DNA of 64,000 nucleotides from Lelliottia sp. JS-SCA-14 (GCF_035593345.1 NZ_CP141606.1:1488001-1552000), one strand, 5' to 3'. Positions 18,702 through 29,508 are shown, numbered from the stretch's first letter. Notes: a model not told the origin generated them from the letters alone. A program made the numbers and translations.

Positions 18702-21509
18702 ATGCAGAACGGCGCAATGAAAGCCTGGCTGGACTCTTCTTTCCTCTCTGGTGCAAACCAAAGCTGGATCGAACAGCTCTATGAAGACTTCTTAACCGAT
18801 CCTGACTCAGTGGACGCTAACTGGCGTTCCATGTTCCAGCAGTTACCTGGCACTGGGGTCAAACCGGATCAATTCCATTCCAAAACACGTGATTATTTCC
18901 GTCGTCTGGCGAAGGATGCCTCACGTTACTCTTCCTCGATCTCTGACCCTGACACCAATGTGAAGCAGGTTAAAGTCCTGCAGCTCATCAATGCTTATCG
19001 CTTCCGTGGTCACCAGCATGCGAACCTCGATCCGCTGGGACTGTGGAAACAAGAACGTGTGGCGGATCTTGATCCGGCGTATCACGATCTGACCGAGGCG
19101 GATTTCCAGGAAAGCTTTAACGTCGGCTCCTTTGCCAGCGGCAAAGACACGATGAAGCTGGGAGAGCTGCTTGAGGCGCTCAAACAAACTTACTGCGGCT
19201 CCATCGGCGCCGAGTACATGCACATCACCTCCACCGATGAAAAACGCTGGATCCAGCAGCGCATCGAATCGGTAACCGGCCACGCCAGCTTTAGCGTTGA
19301 AGAGAAAAAACGCTTCCTGAGCGAACTGACCGCAGCAGAAGGTCTGGAGCGTTACCTCGGTGCGAAATTCCCGGGTGCAAAACGCTTCTCCCTCGAAGGC
19401 GGCGACGCCTTAGTGCCAATGCTGAAAGAGCTGATCCGTCATGCGGGCAACAGCGGCACCCGTGAAGTGGTGCTGGGTATGGCGCACCGTGGTCGTCTGA
19501 ACGTACTGGTTAACGTGCTGGGTAAAAAACCGCAGGACCTGTTCGACGAATTCGCGGGCAAACATAAAGAACACCTCGGTACCGGTGACGTGAAGTACCA
19601 CATGGGCTTCTCATCGGATATCGAAACCAACGGTGGTCTCGTCCACCTGGCGCTGGCGTTTAACCCGTCGCACCTGGAGATCGTCAGCCCAGTGGTTATC
19701 GGTTCCGTGCGCGCGCGTCTGGACAGACTGGACGAGCCAAGCAGCAATAAAGTGCTGCCAATCACCATTCACGGTGATGCGGCGGTGACCGGGCAGGGCG
19801 TTGTTCAGGAGACCCTGAACATGTCCAAAGCGCGCGGTTACGAAGTGGGCGGTACCGTTCGCATCGTGATTAACAACCAGGTGGGCTTCACGACCTCTAA
19901 CCCACTGGATGCGCGCTCCACGCCGTACTGTACTGACATCGGTAAAATGGTTCAGGCGCCGATCTTCCACGTGAACGCGGATGACCCGGAAGCGGTCGCT
20001 TTCGTGACCCGCCTGGCGCTGGACTTCCGTAACACCTTCAAACGCGATGTGTTTATCGACCTGTTCTGCTATCGCCGTCACGGCCATAACGAAGCGGACG
20101 AGCCGAGTGCAACCCAGCCGCTGATGTACCAGAAAATTAAAAAGCATCCAACGCCGCGTAAAATCTACGCCGACAAACTGGAAGCTGACAAAATCGCGAC
20201 CCTCGAAGATGCCACCGAGCTGGTTAACCTTTACCGCGACGCGCTGGATGCCGGCGAGTGCGTGGTGAAAGAGTTGCGTCCGATGAATATGCACTCCTTT
20301 ACCTGGTCGCCGTACCTCAACCACGAGTGGGATGAGAGCTACCCGAACAAGGTCGAGATGAAGCGTCTGCAGGAGCTGGCGAAACGCATCAGCACCGTAC
20401 CAGAAGCGATTGAGATGCAGTCCCGCGTGCAGAAAATCTACTCCGACCGTCAGTCCATGGCGTCCGGTGAGAAGCTGTTCGACTGGGGCGGCGCAGAGAA
20501 TCTGGCCTACGCAACGCTGGTTGACGAAGGTATTCCGGTGCGTCTGTCCGGTGAAGATGCGGGCCGTGGGACCTTCTTCCACCGTCATGCGGTCATTCAC
20601 AACCAGACCAACGGTTCCACTTACACTCCGCTGCAGCACGTGCATAACGGTCAGGGCCAGTTCAAGGTCTGGGACTCCGTGCTGTCTGAAGAAGCCGTTC
20701 TGGCGTTCGAATACGGCTATGCCACCGCAGAACCTCGCACCCTGACCATCTGGGAAGCCCAGTTCGGTGACTTCGCCAACGGCGCGCAGGTGGTGATCGA
20801 CCAGTTCATCAGCTCCGGCGAGCAGAAATGGGGCCGTATGTGTGGCCTGGTGATGCTCCTGCCGCACGGCTACGAAGGGCAGGGTCCTGAGCACTCCTCC
20901 GCGCGTCTGGAGCGTTATCTGCAGCTCTGCGCTGAGCAGAACATGCAGGTTTGCGTGCCATCTACCCCAGCTCAGGTTTACCACATGCTGCGTCGTCAGG
21001 CGCTGCGCGGTATGCGTCGTCCGCTGGTAGTGATGTCGCCGAAATCCCTGCTGCGTCATCCGCTGGCCGTGTCCAGCCTCGATGAGCTGGCGAACGGCAC
21101 CTTCCAGCCCGCGATTGGCGAGATTGATGACCTCGATCCGCAAGGCGTGAAGCGCGTGGTGATGTGTTCTGGTAAGGTTTATTTCGACCTGCTGGAACAG
21201 CGCCGCAAGAAAGATCAGAAAGATGTCGCCATCGTGCGTATCGAGCAGCTTTATCCGTTCCCGCATCAGTCGGTGCAGGAAGCGTTGAAACCGTACGCAC
21301 ACGTGCATGATTTTGTCTGGTGCCAGGAAGAGCCGCTCAACCAGGGCGCATGGTACTGCAGCCAGCATCATTTCCGTGATGTGATTCCATTTGGGTCCGC
21401 CCTGCGTTACGCAGGTCGCCCGGCCTCCGCCTCTCCGGCGGTAGGGTATATGTCCGTTCACCAGAAGCAACAGCAAGATCTGGTGAATGACGCGCTGAAC
21501 GTCGAATAA
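18702..21509 (+). CDS. sucA: 2-oxoglutarate dehydrogenase E1 component
   Basis: SucA is the thiamine-diphosphate decarboxylase of the 2-oxoglutarate dehydrogenase complex. It has 935 aa against 933 in E. coli. It begins MQNGAMKAWLDSSFLSGANQ. Conserved blocks include GMAHRGRLNVLVNVLGK, the diphosphate-binding region GDAAVTGQGVVQETLNMSKA followed by INNQVGF, and GQGPEHSSARLERYLQ in the C-terminal part. ATG at 18702 follows AAGGGATCACG. The two-residue excess lies near position 190 (ESVTGHASF). It is followed after 14 nt by sucB. Confidence 0.98.
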   Translation: MQNGAMKAWLDSSFLSGANQSWIEQLYEDFLTDPDSVDANWRSMFQQLPGTGVKPDQFHSKTRDYFRRLAKDASRYSSSISDPDTNVKQVKVLQLINAYRFRGHQHANLDPLGLWKQERVADLDPAYHDLTEADFQESFNVGSFASGKDTMKLGELLEALKQTYCGSIGAEYMHITSTDEKRWIQQRIESVTGHASFSVEEKKRFLSELTAAEGLERYLGAKFPGAKRFSLEGGDALVPMLKELIRHAGNSGTREVVLGMAHRGRLNVLVNVLGKKPQDLFDEFAGKHKEHLGTGDVKYHMGFSSDIETNGGLVHLALAFNPSHLEIVSPVVIGSVRARLDRLDEPSSNKVLPITIHGDAAVTGQGVVQETLNMSKARGYEVGGTVRIVINNQVGFTTSNPLDARSTPYCTDIGKMVQAPIFHVNADDPEAVAFVTRLALDFRNTFKRDVFIDLFCYRRHGHNEADEPSATQPLMYQKIKKHPTPRKIYADKLEADKIATLEDATELVNLYRDALDAGECVVKELRPMNMHSFTWSPYLNHEWDESYPNKVEMKRLQELAKRISTVPEAIEMQSRVQKIYSDRQSMASGEKLFDWGGAENLAYATLVDEGIPVRLSGEDAGRGTFFHRHAVIHNQTNGSTYTPLQHVHNGQGQFKVWDSVLSEEAVLAFEYGYATAEPRTLTIWEAQFGDFANGAQVVIDQFISSGEQKWGRMCGLVMLLPHGYEGQGPEHSSARLERYLQLCAEQNMQVCVPSTPAQVYHMLRRQALRGMRRPLVVMSPKSLLRHPLAVSSLDELANGTFQPAIGEIDDLDPQGVKRVVMCSGKVYFDLLEQRRKKDQKDVAIVRIEQLYPFPHQSVQEALKPYAHVHDFVWCQEEPLNQGAWYCSQHHFRDVIPFGSALRYAGRPASASPAVGYMSVHQKQQQDLVNDALNVE

Positions 21510-21523
21510 TTTAAGGATACAAA

Positions 21524-22750
21524 ATGAGTAGCGTAGATATTCTTGTTCCCGACCTGCCTGAATCCGTCGCTGACGCAACGGTAGCGACCTGGCATAAAAA
21601 ACCGGGCGATAGCGTTAAGCGCGATGAAGTGCTGGTAGAAATCGAAACTGACAAAGTGGTACTGGAAGTACCGGCATCGGCGGATGGCATTCTGGATGCA
21701 GTGCTGGAAGACGAAGGCACCACCGTGACTTCTCGTCAGATCCTTGGTCGCCTGCGTGAAGGCAACAGCGCCGGTAAAGAGTCCAGCGCCAAGTCTGAAA
21801 GCAAAGAGTCCACTCCGGCTCAGCGTCAGCAGGCATCTCTGGAAGAACAAACGAATGATGCACTCAGCCCGGCGATCCGTCGCCTGCTGGGTGAACACAA
21901 TCTCGAAGCCAGCGCCATCAAAGGTACCGGTGTCGGCGGTCGTCTGACCCGTGAAGATGTGGAAAAACATCTGGCGAAAGCGCCTGCTAAAGAAGAAGCC
22001 AAAGCACCGGCGGCGGCAGCCCCTGCGGCAGCACAGCCTGCGCTTGGCGCACGCAGTGAAAAACGCGTGCCGATGACTCGCCTGCGTAAGCGTGTGGCTG
22101 AGCGTCTGCTGGAAGCGAAAAACTCCACCGCGATGCTGACCACCTTCAACGAAGTCAACATGAAGCCAATCATGGACCTGCGTAAGCAGTACGGTGACGC
22201 GTTTGAAAAACGTCACGGTATCCGTCTGGGCTTTATGTCCTTTTACGTGAAAGCGGTGGTTGAAGCGCTGAAACGTTATCCGGAAGTGAATGCCTCTATC
22301 GATGGCGAAGATGTGGTGTACCACAACTACTTCGACGTCAGCATGGCGGTTTCCACGCCGCGCGGCCTGGTGACCCCGGTTCTGCGTGACGTTGATACCC
22401 TGGGCATGGCGGATATCGAGAAGAAAATCAAAGAGCTGGCGCTGAAAGGCCGCGACGGTAAATTGACCGTTGAAGACCTGACCGGCGGTAACTTCACCAT
22501 CACCAACGGTGGTGTGTTCGGTTCCCTGATGTCTACCCCAATCATCAACCCGCCGCAGAGCGCGATTCTGGGTATGCATGCCATCAAAGACCGCCCAATG
22601 GCGGTTGACGGTAAAGTTGAGATCCTGCCGATGATGTATCTGGCGCTCTCTTACGATCACCGTCTGATTGATGGTCGTGAATCAGTGGGTTATCTGGTGG
22701 CGATTAAAGAGCTGCTGGAAGATCCAACGCGTCTGCTGCTGGACGTGTAG
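21524..22750 (+). CDS. sucB: 2-oxoglutarate dehydrogenase E2 (dihydrolipoyl succinyltransferase)
   Basis: SucB transfers the succinyl group to CoA and forms the complex core. It has 408 aa. The lipoyl domain (residues 1-78) carries the lipoyl lysine in [13 protein letters not shown]. The peripheral-subunit-binding domain is [20 protein letters not shown] near residues 113-132. It is followed by an Ala/Pro-rich linker ([20 protein letters not shown]). The catalytic domain ends with the motif [14 protein letters not shown], which includes the active-site His and Asp. The next genes, sucCD, follow after a 150-nt gap that holds a REP pair. Confidence 0.98.
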   Translation: MSSVDILVPDLPESVADATVATWHKKPGDSVKRDEVLVEIETDKVVLEVPASADGILDAVLEDEGTTVTSRQILGRLREGNSAGKESSAKSESKESTPAQRQQASLEEQTNDALSPAIRRLLGEHNLEASAIKGTGVGGRLTREDVEKHLAKAPAKEEAKAPAAAAPAAAQPALGARSEKRVPMTRLRKRVAERLLEAKNSTAMLTTFNEVNMKPIMDLRKQYGDAFEKRHGIRLGFMSFYVKAVVEALKRYPEVNASIDGEDVVYHNYFDVSMAVSTPRGLVTPVLRDVDTLGMADIEKKIKELALKGRDGKLTVEDLTGGNFTITNGGVFGSLMSTPIINPPQSAILGMHAIKDRPMAVDGKVEILPMMYLALSYDHRLIDGRESVGYLVAIKELLEDPTRLLLDV

Positions 22751-22760
22751 TAGTAAGTAG

Positions 22761-22840
22761 CGCCCGGCGGTACTGCGTTTGCCGGGCCTACCATAGATTC
22801 ACCTGCCCTGTAGGCCGGGTAAGCGAAGCGCCACCCGGCG
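22761..22840. repeat. REP pair between sucB and sucC
   Basis: Opposed REP arms CGCCCGGCGGTACTGCGTTT (22761-22780) and TAGGCCGGGTAAGCGAAGCG (22811-22830) form a BIME inside the operon, splitting the sucAB and sucCD segments. Confidence 0.85.
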
Positions 22841-22902
22841 CAAAAAATCGCACTGCTCTACAGGCTTTATGATAACGATTACCTGAAGGATGGATAGAAC
22901 AC

Positions 22903-24069
22903 ATGAACTTACATGAATATCAGGCCAAACAGCTGTTTGCCCGGTATGGCTTACCGGCTCCGGTGGGTTATGCCTGTACTACCCCACGTGAAGCTGAAGA
23001 AGCCGCATCTAAAATTGGTTCCGGCCCTTGGGTAGTTAAGTGTCAGGTTCACGCTGGTGGCCGCGGTAAAGCGGGCGGTGTGAAGGTTGTGAAGAGCAAA
23101 GAAGAGATCCGCGCCTTTGCTGAACACTGGCTGGGCAAACGCCTGGTGACCTACCAGACAGACGCGAACGGCCAGCCGGTAAACCAGATCCTGGTGGAAG
23201 CCGCGACTGACATCGCAAAAGAGTTGTACCTCGGCGCGGTAGTCGACCGAAGCTCTCGTCGCGTGGTGTTCATGGCGTCTACTGAAGGCGGCGTGGAAAT
23301 CGAAAAAGTGGCGGAAGAGACCCCGCACCTGATCCACAAAGTGGCTATCGATCCGCTGGCAGGCCCAATGCCTTACCAGGGTCGCGAGCTGGCATTCAAA
23401 CTGGGTCTTGAAGGTAAACTGGTTCAACAGTTCACCAAGATTTTCATGGGCCTGGCGACCATTTTCCTTGAGCGCGATCTGGCGCTGATCGAAATCAACC
23501 CGCTGGTCATCACCACTCAGGGCGACCTGATCTGCCTCGACGGCAAACTGGGCGCTGACGGCAACGCCTTGTTCCGCCAGTCCGATCTGCGCGAAATGCG
23601 CGATCAGTCTCAGGAAGATCCGCGTGAAGCGCAGGCGGCACAGTGGGAACTGAACTACGTCGCACTCGATGGCAACATCGGCTGCATGGTTAACGGTGCG
23701 GGCCTGGCAATGGGCACCATGGACATCGTTAAACTGCACGGCGGCGAGCCGGCAAACTTCCTCGACGTGGGCGGCGGCGCAACTAAAGAGCGCGTAACCG
23801 AAGCGTTCAAAATCATCCTCTCTGACGACAATGTGAAAGCCGTTCTGGTTAACATCTTCGGCGGCATCGTGCGTTGCGACCTGATCGCTGACGGCATCAT
23901 CGGTGCGGTAGAAGAAGTGGGCGTGAACGTCCCGGTTGTGGTTCGTCTGGAAGGGAACAACGCTGAACTCGGCGCGAAAAAACTGGCTGACAGTGGCCTG
24001 AATATTATTGCAGCGAAAAGTCTGACGGATGCAGCTCAGCAGGTTGTTGCCGCAGTGGAGGGGAAATAA
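22903..24069 (+). CDS. sucC: Succinyl-CoA ligase beta subunit
   Basis: SucC is the ATP-grasp subunit of succinyl-CoA synthetase, which makes ATP (or GTP) and succinate from succinyl-CoA. It has 388 aa, as in E. coli. Visible motifs are [18 protein letters not shown] at the N terminus, the nucleotide-binding region [20 protein letters not shown] and the ligase block [18 protein letters not shown]. The start ATG at 22903 follows GAAGGATGG. Its stop overlaps the sucD start by one base (TAATG). Confidence 0.98.
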   Translation: MNLHEYQAKQLFARYGLPAPVGYACTTPREAEEAASKIGSGPWVVKCQVHAGGRGKAGGVKVVKSKEEIRAFAEHWLGKRLVTYQTDANGQPVNQILVEAATDIAKELYLGAVVDRSSRRVVFMASTEGGVEIEKVAEETPHLIHKVAIDPLAGPMPYQGRELAFKLGLEGKLVQQFTKIFMGLATIFLERDLALIEINPLVITTQGDLICLDGKLGADGNALFRQSDLREMRDQSQEDPREAQAAQWELNYVALDGNIGCMVNGAGLAMGTMDIVKLHGGEPANFLDVGGGATKERVTEAFKIILSDDNVKAVLVNIFGGIVRCDLIADGIIGAVEEVGVNVPVVVRLEGNNAELGAKKLADSGLNIIAAKSLTDAAQQVVAAVEGK

Positions 24070-24938
24070 TGTCCGTTTTGATTGATAAGAACACTAAAGT
24101 TATCTGCCAGGGCTTCACCGGTAGCCAGGGGACTTTCCACTCCGAACAAGCGATTGCTTACGGTACGCAGATGGTTGGCGGCGTGACGCCAGGTAAAGGC
24201 GGCACCACGCACCTGGGCCTGCCGGTGTTCAACACCGTGCGCGAAGCCGTAGAAGCGACCGGCGCCACCGCGACCGTGATCTACGTTCCGGCCCCGTTCT
24301 GCAAAGATTCCATTCTGGAAGCGATCGATGCAGGCATCAAACTGATCATCACCATTACCGAAGGCATCCCGACGCTGGATATGCTGACGGTAAAAGTGAA
24401 GCTGGACGAAGCGGGCGTGCGCATGATCGGGCCAAACTGCCCGGGCGTGATCACCCCAGGCGAATGCAAAATCGGCATCATGCCAGGCCACATTCACAAG
24501 CCAGGCAAAGTGGGCATCGTCTCCCGCTCCGGTACCCTGACTTATGAAGCAGTTAAGCAGACCACCGACTACGGTTTCGGCCAGTCCACCTGTGTGGGCA
24601 TTGGCGGTGACCCGATCCCTGGCTCTAACTTCATCGATATCCTGAAGCTGTTCCAGGAAGATCCGCAGACTGAAGCGATCGTGATGATCGGTGAAATCGG
24701 CGGTAGCGCAGAAGAAGAAGCCGCTGCGTACATCAAAGATCACGTCACCAAACCGGTTGTCGGTTACATCGCCGGTGTGACTGCGCCAAAAGGCAAACGT
24801 ATGGGCCACGCTGGCGCCATCATTGCCGGTGGTAAAGGCACAGCGGATGAGAAATTCGCAGCCCTGGAAGCTGCAGGTGTCAAAACCGTTCGTAGCCTGG
24901 CCGATATCGGCGAAGCACTGAGCGCTATCATTAAGTAA
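24069..24938 (+). CDS. sucD: Succinyl-CoA ligase alpha subunit
   Basis: SucD binds CoA and carries the phosphohistidine of succinyl-CoA synthetase. It has 289 aa, as in E. coli. The N-terminal CoA fold shows [20 protein letters not shown]. The active-site histidine lies in [20 protein letters not shown] near residue 246. It is the last gene of the sdh-suc operon. Its 3' untranslated region has two hairpins and corresponds to the source of the sRNA SdhX in E. coli. Confidence 0.98.
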   Translation: MSVLIDKNTKVICQGFTGSQGTFHSEQAIAYGTQMVGGVTPGKGGTTHLGLPVFNTVREAVEATGATATVIYVPAPFCKDSILEAIDAGIKLIITITEGIPTLDMLTVKVKLDEAGVRMIGPNCPGVITPGECKIGIMPGHIHKPGKVGIVSRSGTLTYEAVKQTTDYGFGQSTCVGIGGDPIPGSNFIDILKLFQEDPQTEAIVMIGEIGGSAEEEAAAYIKDHVTKPVVGYIAGVTAPKGKRMGHAGAIIAGGKGTADEKFAALEAAGVKTVRSLADIGEALSAIIK

Positions 24939-25022
24939 ATCCTCTCTGCTCCCCGTGAGGGGAGCTTTGACATAATAAATGTCCGTTTCGACATGGTTGG
25001 CCGCTGAAAAGCGGCCTTTTTT
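24939..25022 (+). ncRNA. sdhX: sucD 3' UTR, probable SdhX (RybD) sRNA and operon terminator
   Basis: The region has a hairpin GCTCCCC-GTGA-GGGGAGC (24948-24965), a linker with GACATAATAAATGTCC, and a terminator GGCCGC-TGAAAA-GCGGCC (24999-25016) with six T. In E. coli the sRNA SdhX is released from this 3' end and controls acetate metabolism genes. Position and layout fit, but I am matching the sequence from memory. The T-run touches the stop codon of the convergent lyase gene at 25021. Confidence 0.6.
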
Positions 25023-26955
25023 ATGCCTGGTATTCCTGCTGTAATCTTTTATCCGTCACGATGATTTCCCCTTCGCATGACTCAATTTTCACTTCACCTT
25101 CGCCGCTTAAATCCGTCACAAACACCCAGCAAACCCGCGTGTCGTGGCCGCGCAAAATCAGGTAATCCAGTTCAGACGTCGAGGGGTTGTCTGGCCCTTT
25201 GGCCTGAATGATGTGCGCGTTGCTGAGCGAAAAACAGCTGATCGTCACGGGTTTATCAGCCTGATAGCGTAAGTTAGTCTGACCATTCAGCGGCATTTGC
25301 GTGGCCTGGTGGACGTAGGGATAACACAGGCTGATCCCGGTTTGCGGCGTATCCGACTGGGATTCACCGCGAATCAGATAGATCGCATCCACGCACTGGG
25401 CGTGCGGGTTTTCTACATCCCAACGGTCGATAAGCAGATTCTCCGTGACCTGCACGCTGCGGCGGAAAACGACATCGCGGTAAGCCTCCTCATCCCACTC
25501 TACGCGCGTTTTACTGTCGGGCAGGGCGGCGGGGGATCGCCAGTCCACTTCGGTAATCAGGCGCGTAGCAGCCGGTTTCTCCTCATACCGAATTACGCGC
25601 GGGACAGCGGGCGGTTGGTTTAGCCCGTTCACGCATAATGTATTGTGTGAAAAAGAGTTTTTGTAGTAGCCGTAGTGCAGCGGTGCGCCGTAGCCCGTGG
25701 TGCCGAGATCGGGAAACAGTGCTTTGCCCCGGTTGAAAACGATCAGGTTCAGACGATCGTAATGATCGTGCTCCCCGCCGTAAGGACCGTGTTTAATGCA
25801 CACCGCCCGTCCTGGCGCGTTTCGGATCAGGGTAAAACCTGCGCCGGGATGGTGCTCGCTGGCGGTCGGAGCTTGCAGGGCGTCAGCAGGCAGCGGTTGG
25901 CCGTAAAACAACGCGTCGATATGATTGCGCGGCGTGGTGCGATAGAGACAGGCCAGCAGCTGACCGTACGCCTCTTCGCCATAATAAAAATACGCGAATT
26001 CATAGATATCCGCATGACCGAGCCGCTCCTGGCCGTTCACGCAATCATTCACTTTGGGCAGCGTCATATCCGGTAGCAGGAATTTCATCGGCAGGCTAAG
26101 CATATGCGGATAGAACGGCTGATCCAGCAGGCTAAACGCGCTGTTTTTCGCCAGTTTCTCAAAGACGAAAAAGGCTTCCAGAGCGTAGTAGTGATAGTGC
26201 AGCGAGCCTTCAAACCATAATCCGCCCGGCAGCAGGGCGTGCTCCAGCTGATAGCGCAGGCCGTAAGGGCTGTTAACGGCAAACTCCAGATAAGCATTCT
26301 CTTCCAGCACGGCGCCGATGATGCCGACGGTGGCGCTGATCTTCACTTCATGATTGTGCATCTGATTGCTGCGGTGCTGCATTAAAAAATCTGCGCCGCA
26401 GCGCAGCAGACGGGTGGCGATGTATTCGTCCTGCTGAGCCGTCAGTTCGCAACGAATCAGATCAAAACCGCGGGCAAAATCGGCATGACAGTTCGCCTCG
26501 CACAGCGTCTGGGCGTTGGCTTTGCCGGGGCCGTTGTAGGGAATACCGCCGTGCTCCTGATAATCGGGATAGTACTTCGCGTACTGCATCAGAATATCGA
26601 TGACCTTATCCCGGTAGCGCGTCTCGCCGGTGAGCAGCCACAGCAGGCTCAGTTCATAGGTTGCTTTCGCATTTAGCCCGTTCAGCCAGCGCCACCAGGC
26701 ACCGTAGTAGGGTTCGCCCGTAAAAACGGCCCCGTCCACGGGGCAGCGATGTTTATTGGGGGAGTGCCGGTTCCACTGCAGACGCACGCTGTGTTGCGGG
26801 CAGAAGAAGTAGTGGTTCCAGGTGGCGCAGCCGGTTTCGGGCACCAGCGTGTCGCTGTCGATGACGTCGCGGTTGCCCTCAATCAGCCCGGCGAGGATCG
26901 CCGGGGTGACGTTTTGACGGGCGGCGGCAAGTTGTTCTGCAGTAAATTGTTTCAC
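25021..26955 (-). CDS. Heparinase II/III family polysaccharide (oligosaccharide) lyase
   Basis: This 644-aa protein belongs to the heparinase II/III-like superfamily, whose members (PL12, 15, 17, 21) split uronic-acid polymers by beta-elimination. It has an N-terminal helical toroid; residues about 195-203 read SNQMHNHEV, with the conserved Asn/His. The beta-rich Hepar_II_III domain has GGEHDHYDRLNLIVFN near 393-408 and FSHNTLCVNG near 435-444. No signal peptide is seen, so it should act in the cytosol on imported oligosaccharides. C and H residues around 43-73 (including CPQH and CPVDG) may bind a metal. It lies 17 nt after the alginate-lyase-family gene. The exact substrate cannot be read from the sequence. 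Confidence 0.8.
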   Translation of the reverse strand: MKQFTAEQLAAARQNVTPAILAGLIEGNRDVIDSDTLVPETGCATWNHYFFCPQHSVRLQWNRHSPNKHRCPVDGAVFTGEPYYGAWWRWLNGLNAKATYELSLLWLLTGETRYRDKVIDILMQYAKYYPDYQEHGGIPYNGPGKANAQTLCEANCHADFARGFDLIRCELTAQQDEYIATRLLRCGADFLMQHRSNQMHNHEVKISATVGIIGAVLEENAYLEFAVNSPYGLRYQLEHALLPGGLWFEGSLHYHYYALEAFFVFEKLAKNSAFSLLDQPFYPHMLSLPMKFLLPDMTLPKVNDCVNGQERLGHADIYEFAYFYYGEEAYGQLLACLYRTTPRNHIDALFYGQPLPADALQAPTASEHHPGAGFTLIRNAPGRAVCIKHGPYGGEHDHYDRLNLIVFNRGKALFPDLGTTGYGAPLHYGYYKNSFSHNTLCVNGLNQPPAVPRVIRYEEKPAATRLITEVDWRSPAALPDSKTRVEWDEEAYRDVVFRRSVQVTENLLIDRWDVENPHAQCVDAIYLIRGESQSDTPQTGISLCYPYVHQATQMPLNGQTNLRYQADKPVTISCFSLSNAHIIQAKGPDNPSTSELDYLILRGHDTRVCWVFVTDLSGEGEVKIESCEGEIIVTDKRLQQEYQA

Positions 26956-26972
26956 TCTGCACCTGTACCCGA

Positions 26973-28184
26973 TTATTTTACCAGCGGAGAGCCGGGCATT
27001 AAGAAGTTGATATTATCGGCATTCTCTTTGCTCAGAATGGCGACGCTCTGCGTAAAGGTGGCATCTTTATAGGCTCGCGCCGCCGCCAGCATCGGACCGG
27101 TGGCTTCCTCCGGGGTGTATTTCAGCTCCTTGTAAGGCCAGCTGCTGGCCGGTTTGCCAATTTGCTCGCTGATGAAGACAAACGCGCTTTTGGTGGTGCG
27201 GCTGTCGAGCTCGAAATTCCACACGTCATTGCCGGTCTGCTCCCCGTAACGCCCCATTCGGCCATAGGCGGCGAGGGCGAAACTGGAGTAATGGAAGGAG
27301 CGGGTGCGCTCAAGCTCTGCAGAAAGTTCGCCCTTGCTGTTGATCTGCGAGATCAGATGACGATGCTTAAAGATCTCAATCTGCTCTGTGGCCTGTTTTT
27401 TATCTCCGGTGAAAAGCGAGAACGCGGTGACCTGGGTGTCGTACCAGGCTCCATGATTGTTATACCAGTTCGCTTCTTCATGCCCGTTCTGACTGGTTTT
27501 CAGCCAGCGAGTGTAGTCAGCGTACCAGCGCTGGTAGCGTTTGAAATCCTGATCCGAAAGTGTTTTCGCGTTGTGTAACAGCACAATGCTGTCGGCGACA
27601 TCAATCAGCACGCGGGTGTCGATGATGCCAATTCCCCGTCCGTTCACGATGCCCGGAATGGCCTGGGCATAGTTGAGGTTCGGGTTCATCCGCGTCTCTT
27701 TGTGCAAGAACCAGGTCTGCAGCTGAGTATTCGCCTTTTGCGCATACTTAGGGTCGCCGCTGTAGAACGCCGCCAGGGCTAACGCGCGGATGTCATCAGA
27801 GAAATGGGCCATCCTCTCGCTGTCCGTATCATCGGTTTTGGAGGAAGGATTGATATGACCGTCGTCGCGGACGTAGGGGAGGTGGTCTTTGGTGTCCGGG
27901 TTTGGCCACCAGTAGGGGCCAAAACTGTAGTAATCGTGTTTGTTGCCGGAGGCGGGTACCAGCTTTTTCTGCGTTACGCTGTACGGCGGATGCTGCAGGG
28001 CCGCATCGGCTTTTTTCATCAGCGCCTGAATGGCTGGCGCGTAGACGGCGTCATTCTGGGCGATCTTCGTTTTGATCTCCAGCATCTGCTGGCAGTCGTA
28101 AGTCAGGCAGGGATCCGCAGCTGACTGGGCATACAGGGGGGCTGCGCACAGCAGGCCGGTGAAACACAGTGTCAGAATTTTCAT
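26973..28184 (-). CDS. Periplasmic alginate lyase family protein
   Basis: A 403-aa member of the alginate_lyase (PL5/PL38-like) fold. The signal peptide MKILTLCFTGLLCAAPLYAQ directs it to the periplasm. Family motifs are SFGPYWWPNPD near 87-97, YNNHGAWYDTQ near 241-251 with the catalytic Asn/His pair, and ELERTRSFHYSSFAL near 290-304 with Arg and Tyr at the expected spacing. ATG at 28184 was chosen because GAGGGAGAT lies upstream and because it starts the signal peptide; a longer frame to 28262 overlaps the MFS gene. It probably cuts a uronate polymer such as alginate or glucuronan; the polymer is not certain. Confidence 0.8.
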   Translation of the reverse strand: MKILTLCFTGLLCAAPLYAQSAADPCLTYDCQQMLEIKTKIAQNDAVYAPAIQALMKKADAALQHPPYSVTQKKLVPASGNKHDYYSFGPYWWPNPDTKDHLPYVRDDGHINPSSKTDDTDSERMAHFSDDIRALALAAFYSGDPKYAQKANTQLQTWFLHKETRMNPNLNYAQAIPGIVNGRGIGIIDTRVLIDVADSIVLLHNAKTLSDQDFKRYQRWYADYTRWLKTSQNGHEEANWYNNHGAWYDTQVTAFSLFTGDKKQATEQIEIFKHRHLISQINSKGELSAELERTRSFHYSSFALAAYGRMGRYGEQTGNDVWNFELDSRTTKSAFVFISEQIGKPASSWPYKELKYTPEEATGPMLAAARAYKDATFTQSVAILSKENADNINFLMPGSPLVK

Positions 28185-28210
28185 TTTTATCTCCCTCTTA
28201 ATAATGCTAT

Positions 28211-29470
28211 TCACGCGACCACAGGTTTCAATGCCGCGGCAGGATTTTTGATGAGCAGCCACAGGAATGCGGCACCGATCAGATCGAAAACGCCCAGACC
28301 AATAAAGAACGCGTTGTAGCCAACCACCGCGACCATCGCGCCGAGGAACAGACTAAACGCAAAGTTGCCCATGCTGCCGGTAAAAGCGGCAAAGCCGGTA
28401 GCGGTGGCGACTTTTTGCTTCGGGAAAAGGTCAGACGACATGCTGATCACGGTAATCGACAGACACTGATGGGCAAAACCGGCGATACAAAACAGCGCAA
28501 TGGCAGCATAGACGTTTTCGACGTAGCCGACTGCGGCCATGGACACCATCAGCAGTGCCGCGAAGGTAAAGGTGATGCGTTTGGCGTTGATAATGTGTAC
28601 GCCGCGATTGTTGAGAAACTTCGAGATGTATCCGGCAGCCAGACAGCCCAGGTCCGCCGTCAGGAATGGCAGCCAGGCGAACATCGCGATTTCACTCAAA
28701 TTCATATGACGCACGGTGACCAGATACAGCGGCATCCAGTAGTGCAGGGTTCCCCACGCCGGGTCGGCCATAAAGCGCGGGAGTGAGATGGCCCACAGGT
28801 TTTTATCTTTGATCATCGAGCTGAGAGTCGCTTTCTGCGTCGTCACGACCAGACTGTTGTCCGCCTGAACTTCGTCATACTCCGCTTTGAGCAGCGCCGG
28901 ATGGCTTTCCGGCGATCGATAGCACACCAGCCACAAAATACTCCACAGAATCCCCATCCCGCCGGTGACCACAAACGACATCTCCCAGTTGTAGTTGAGG
29001 ATCGCCCAGACCACCAGTGGAGGCGCGAGCATCGCTCCGAGAGAGGTGCCGAGACTGTAGATCCCGCAGGCCAGCCCGCGCTCTTTCGCCGGGAACCACT
29101 CGGCGGTGACTTTCATCCCCGCCGGGTTAAATGCCGCTTCGGTCAAACCGAGGCCGCCACGCAGGCAGGCTATCGGCAGCCAGGTGCTGAATAGCGCCGT
29201 CAGCATGTTGCATAACGACCACAGCGCCGCCAGCACGGCAAAGCTGATGCGCAGGCCAAATTTATCAATGATGAAGCCGCAGGCGATCCCGCCTATCGCG
29301 TAGGTGAAGGGAAAGACGGAGACGATCCAGGAGTACTGCTCGCTGGACAAGTTCAGGGTTTTCATCATTTCTGGGGCCGCCACGCCGAGGGTACTGCGTG
29401 CCAGGTAGTTGATTATTGTCCCCAGCATGACCAGGGAAATAATATACCAGCGGAGTTTCTTTATCTTCAT
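28211..29470 (-). CDS. MFS transporter, hexuronate/anion-cation symporter type
   Basis: A 419-aa major facilitator with about 12 membrane spans, resembling ExuT and other ACS-family hexuronate carriers. Typical pieces are TIINYLARSTLGVAAPEM, the loop FIIDKFGLR and the TM4-5 stretch RGGLGLTEAAFNPAGMKVTAEWFP. ATG at 29470 (MKIKKLRWY) has GGAAGCG seven bases upstream. An ATG four codons earlier at 29482 has no ribosome-binding site. The gene is first in the minus-strand operon and would bring the products of the periplasmic lyase into the cytosol. The substrate is inferred from context. Confidence 0.82.
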   Translation of the reverse strand: MKIKKLRWYIISLVMLGTIINYLARSTLGVAAPEMMKTLNLSSEQYSWIVSVFPFTYAIGGIACGFIIDKFGLRISFAVLAALWSLCNMLTALFSTWLPIACLRGGLGLTEAAFNPAGMKVTAEWFPAKERGLACGIYSLGTSLGAMLAPPLVVWAILNYNWEMSFVVTGGMGILWSILWLVCYRSPESHPALLKAEYDEVQADNSLVVTTQKATLSSMIKDKNLWAISLPRFMADPAWGTLHYWMPLYLVTVRHMNLSEIAMFAWLPFLTADLGCLAAGYISKFLNNRGVHIINAKRITFTFAALLMVSMAAVGYVENVYAAIALFCIAGFAHQCLSITVISMSSDLFPKQKVATATGFAAFTGSMGNFAFSLFLGAMVAVVGYNAFFIGLGVFDLIGAAFLWLLIKNPAAALKPVVA

Positions 29471-29508
29471 TATCGCTTCCATGAGTTGGTTGAAATTTCG
29501 TTGTTTTA

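Noticed and set aside
19611..21578. 655-codon frame opposite sucA
   Set aside because: Antisense shadow of sucA, with no motif and no separate promoter.
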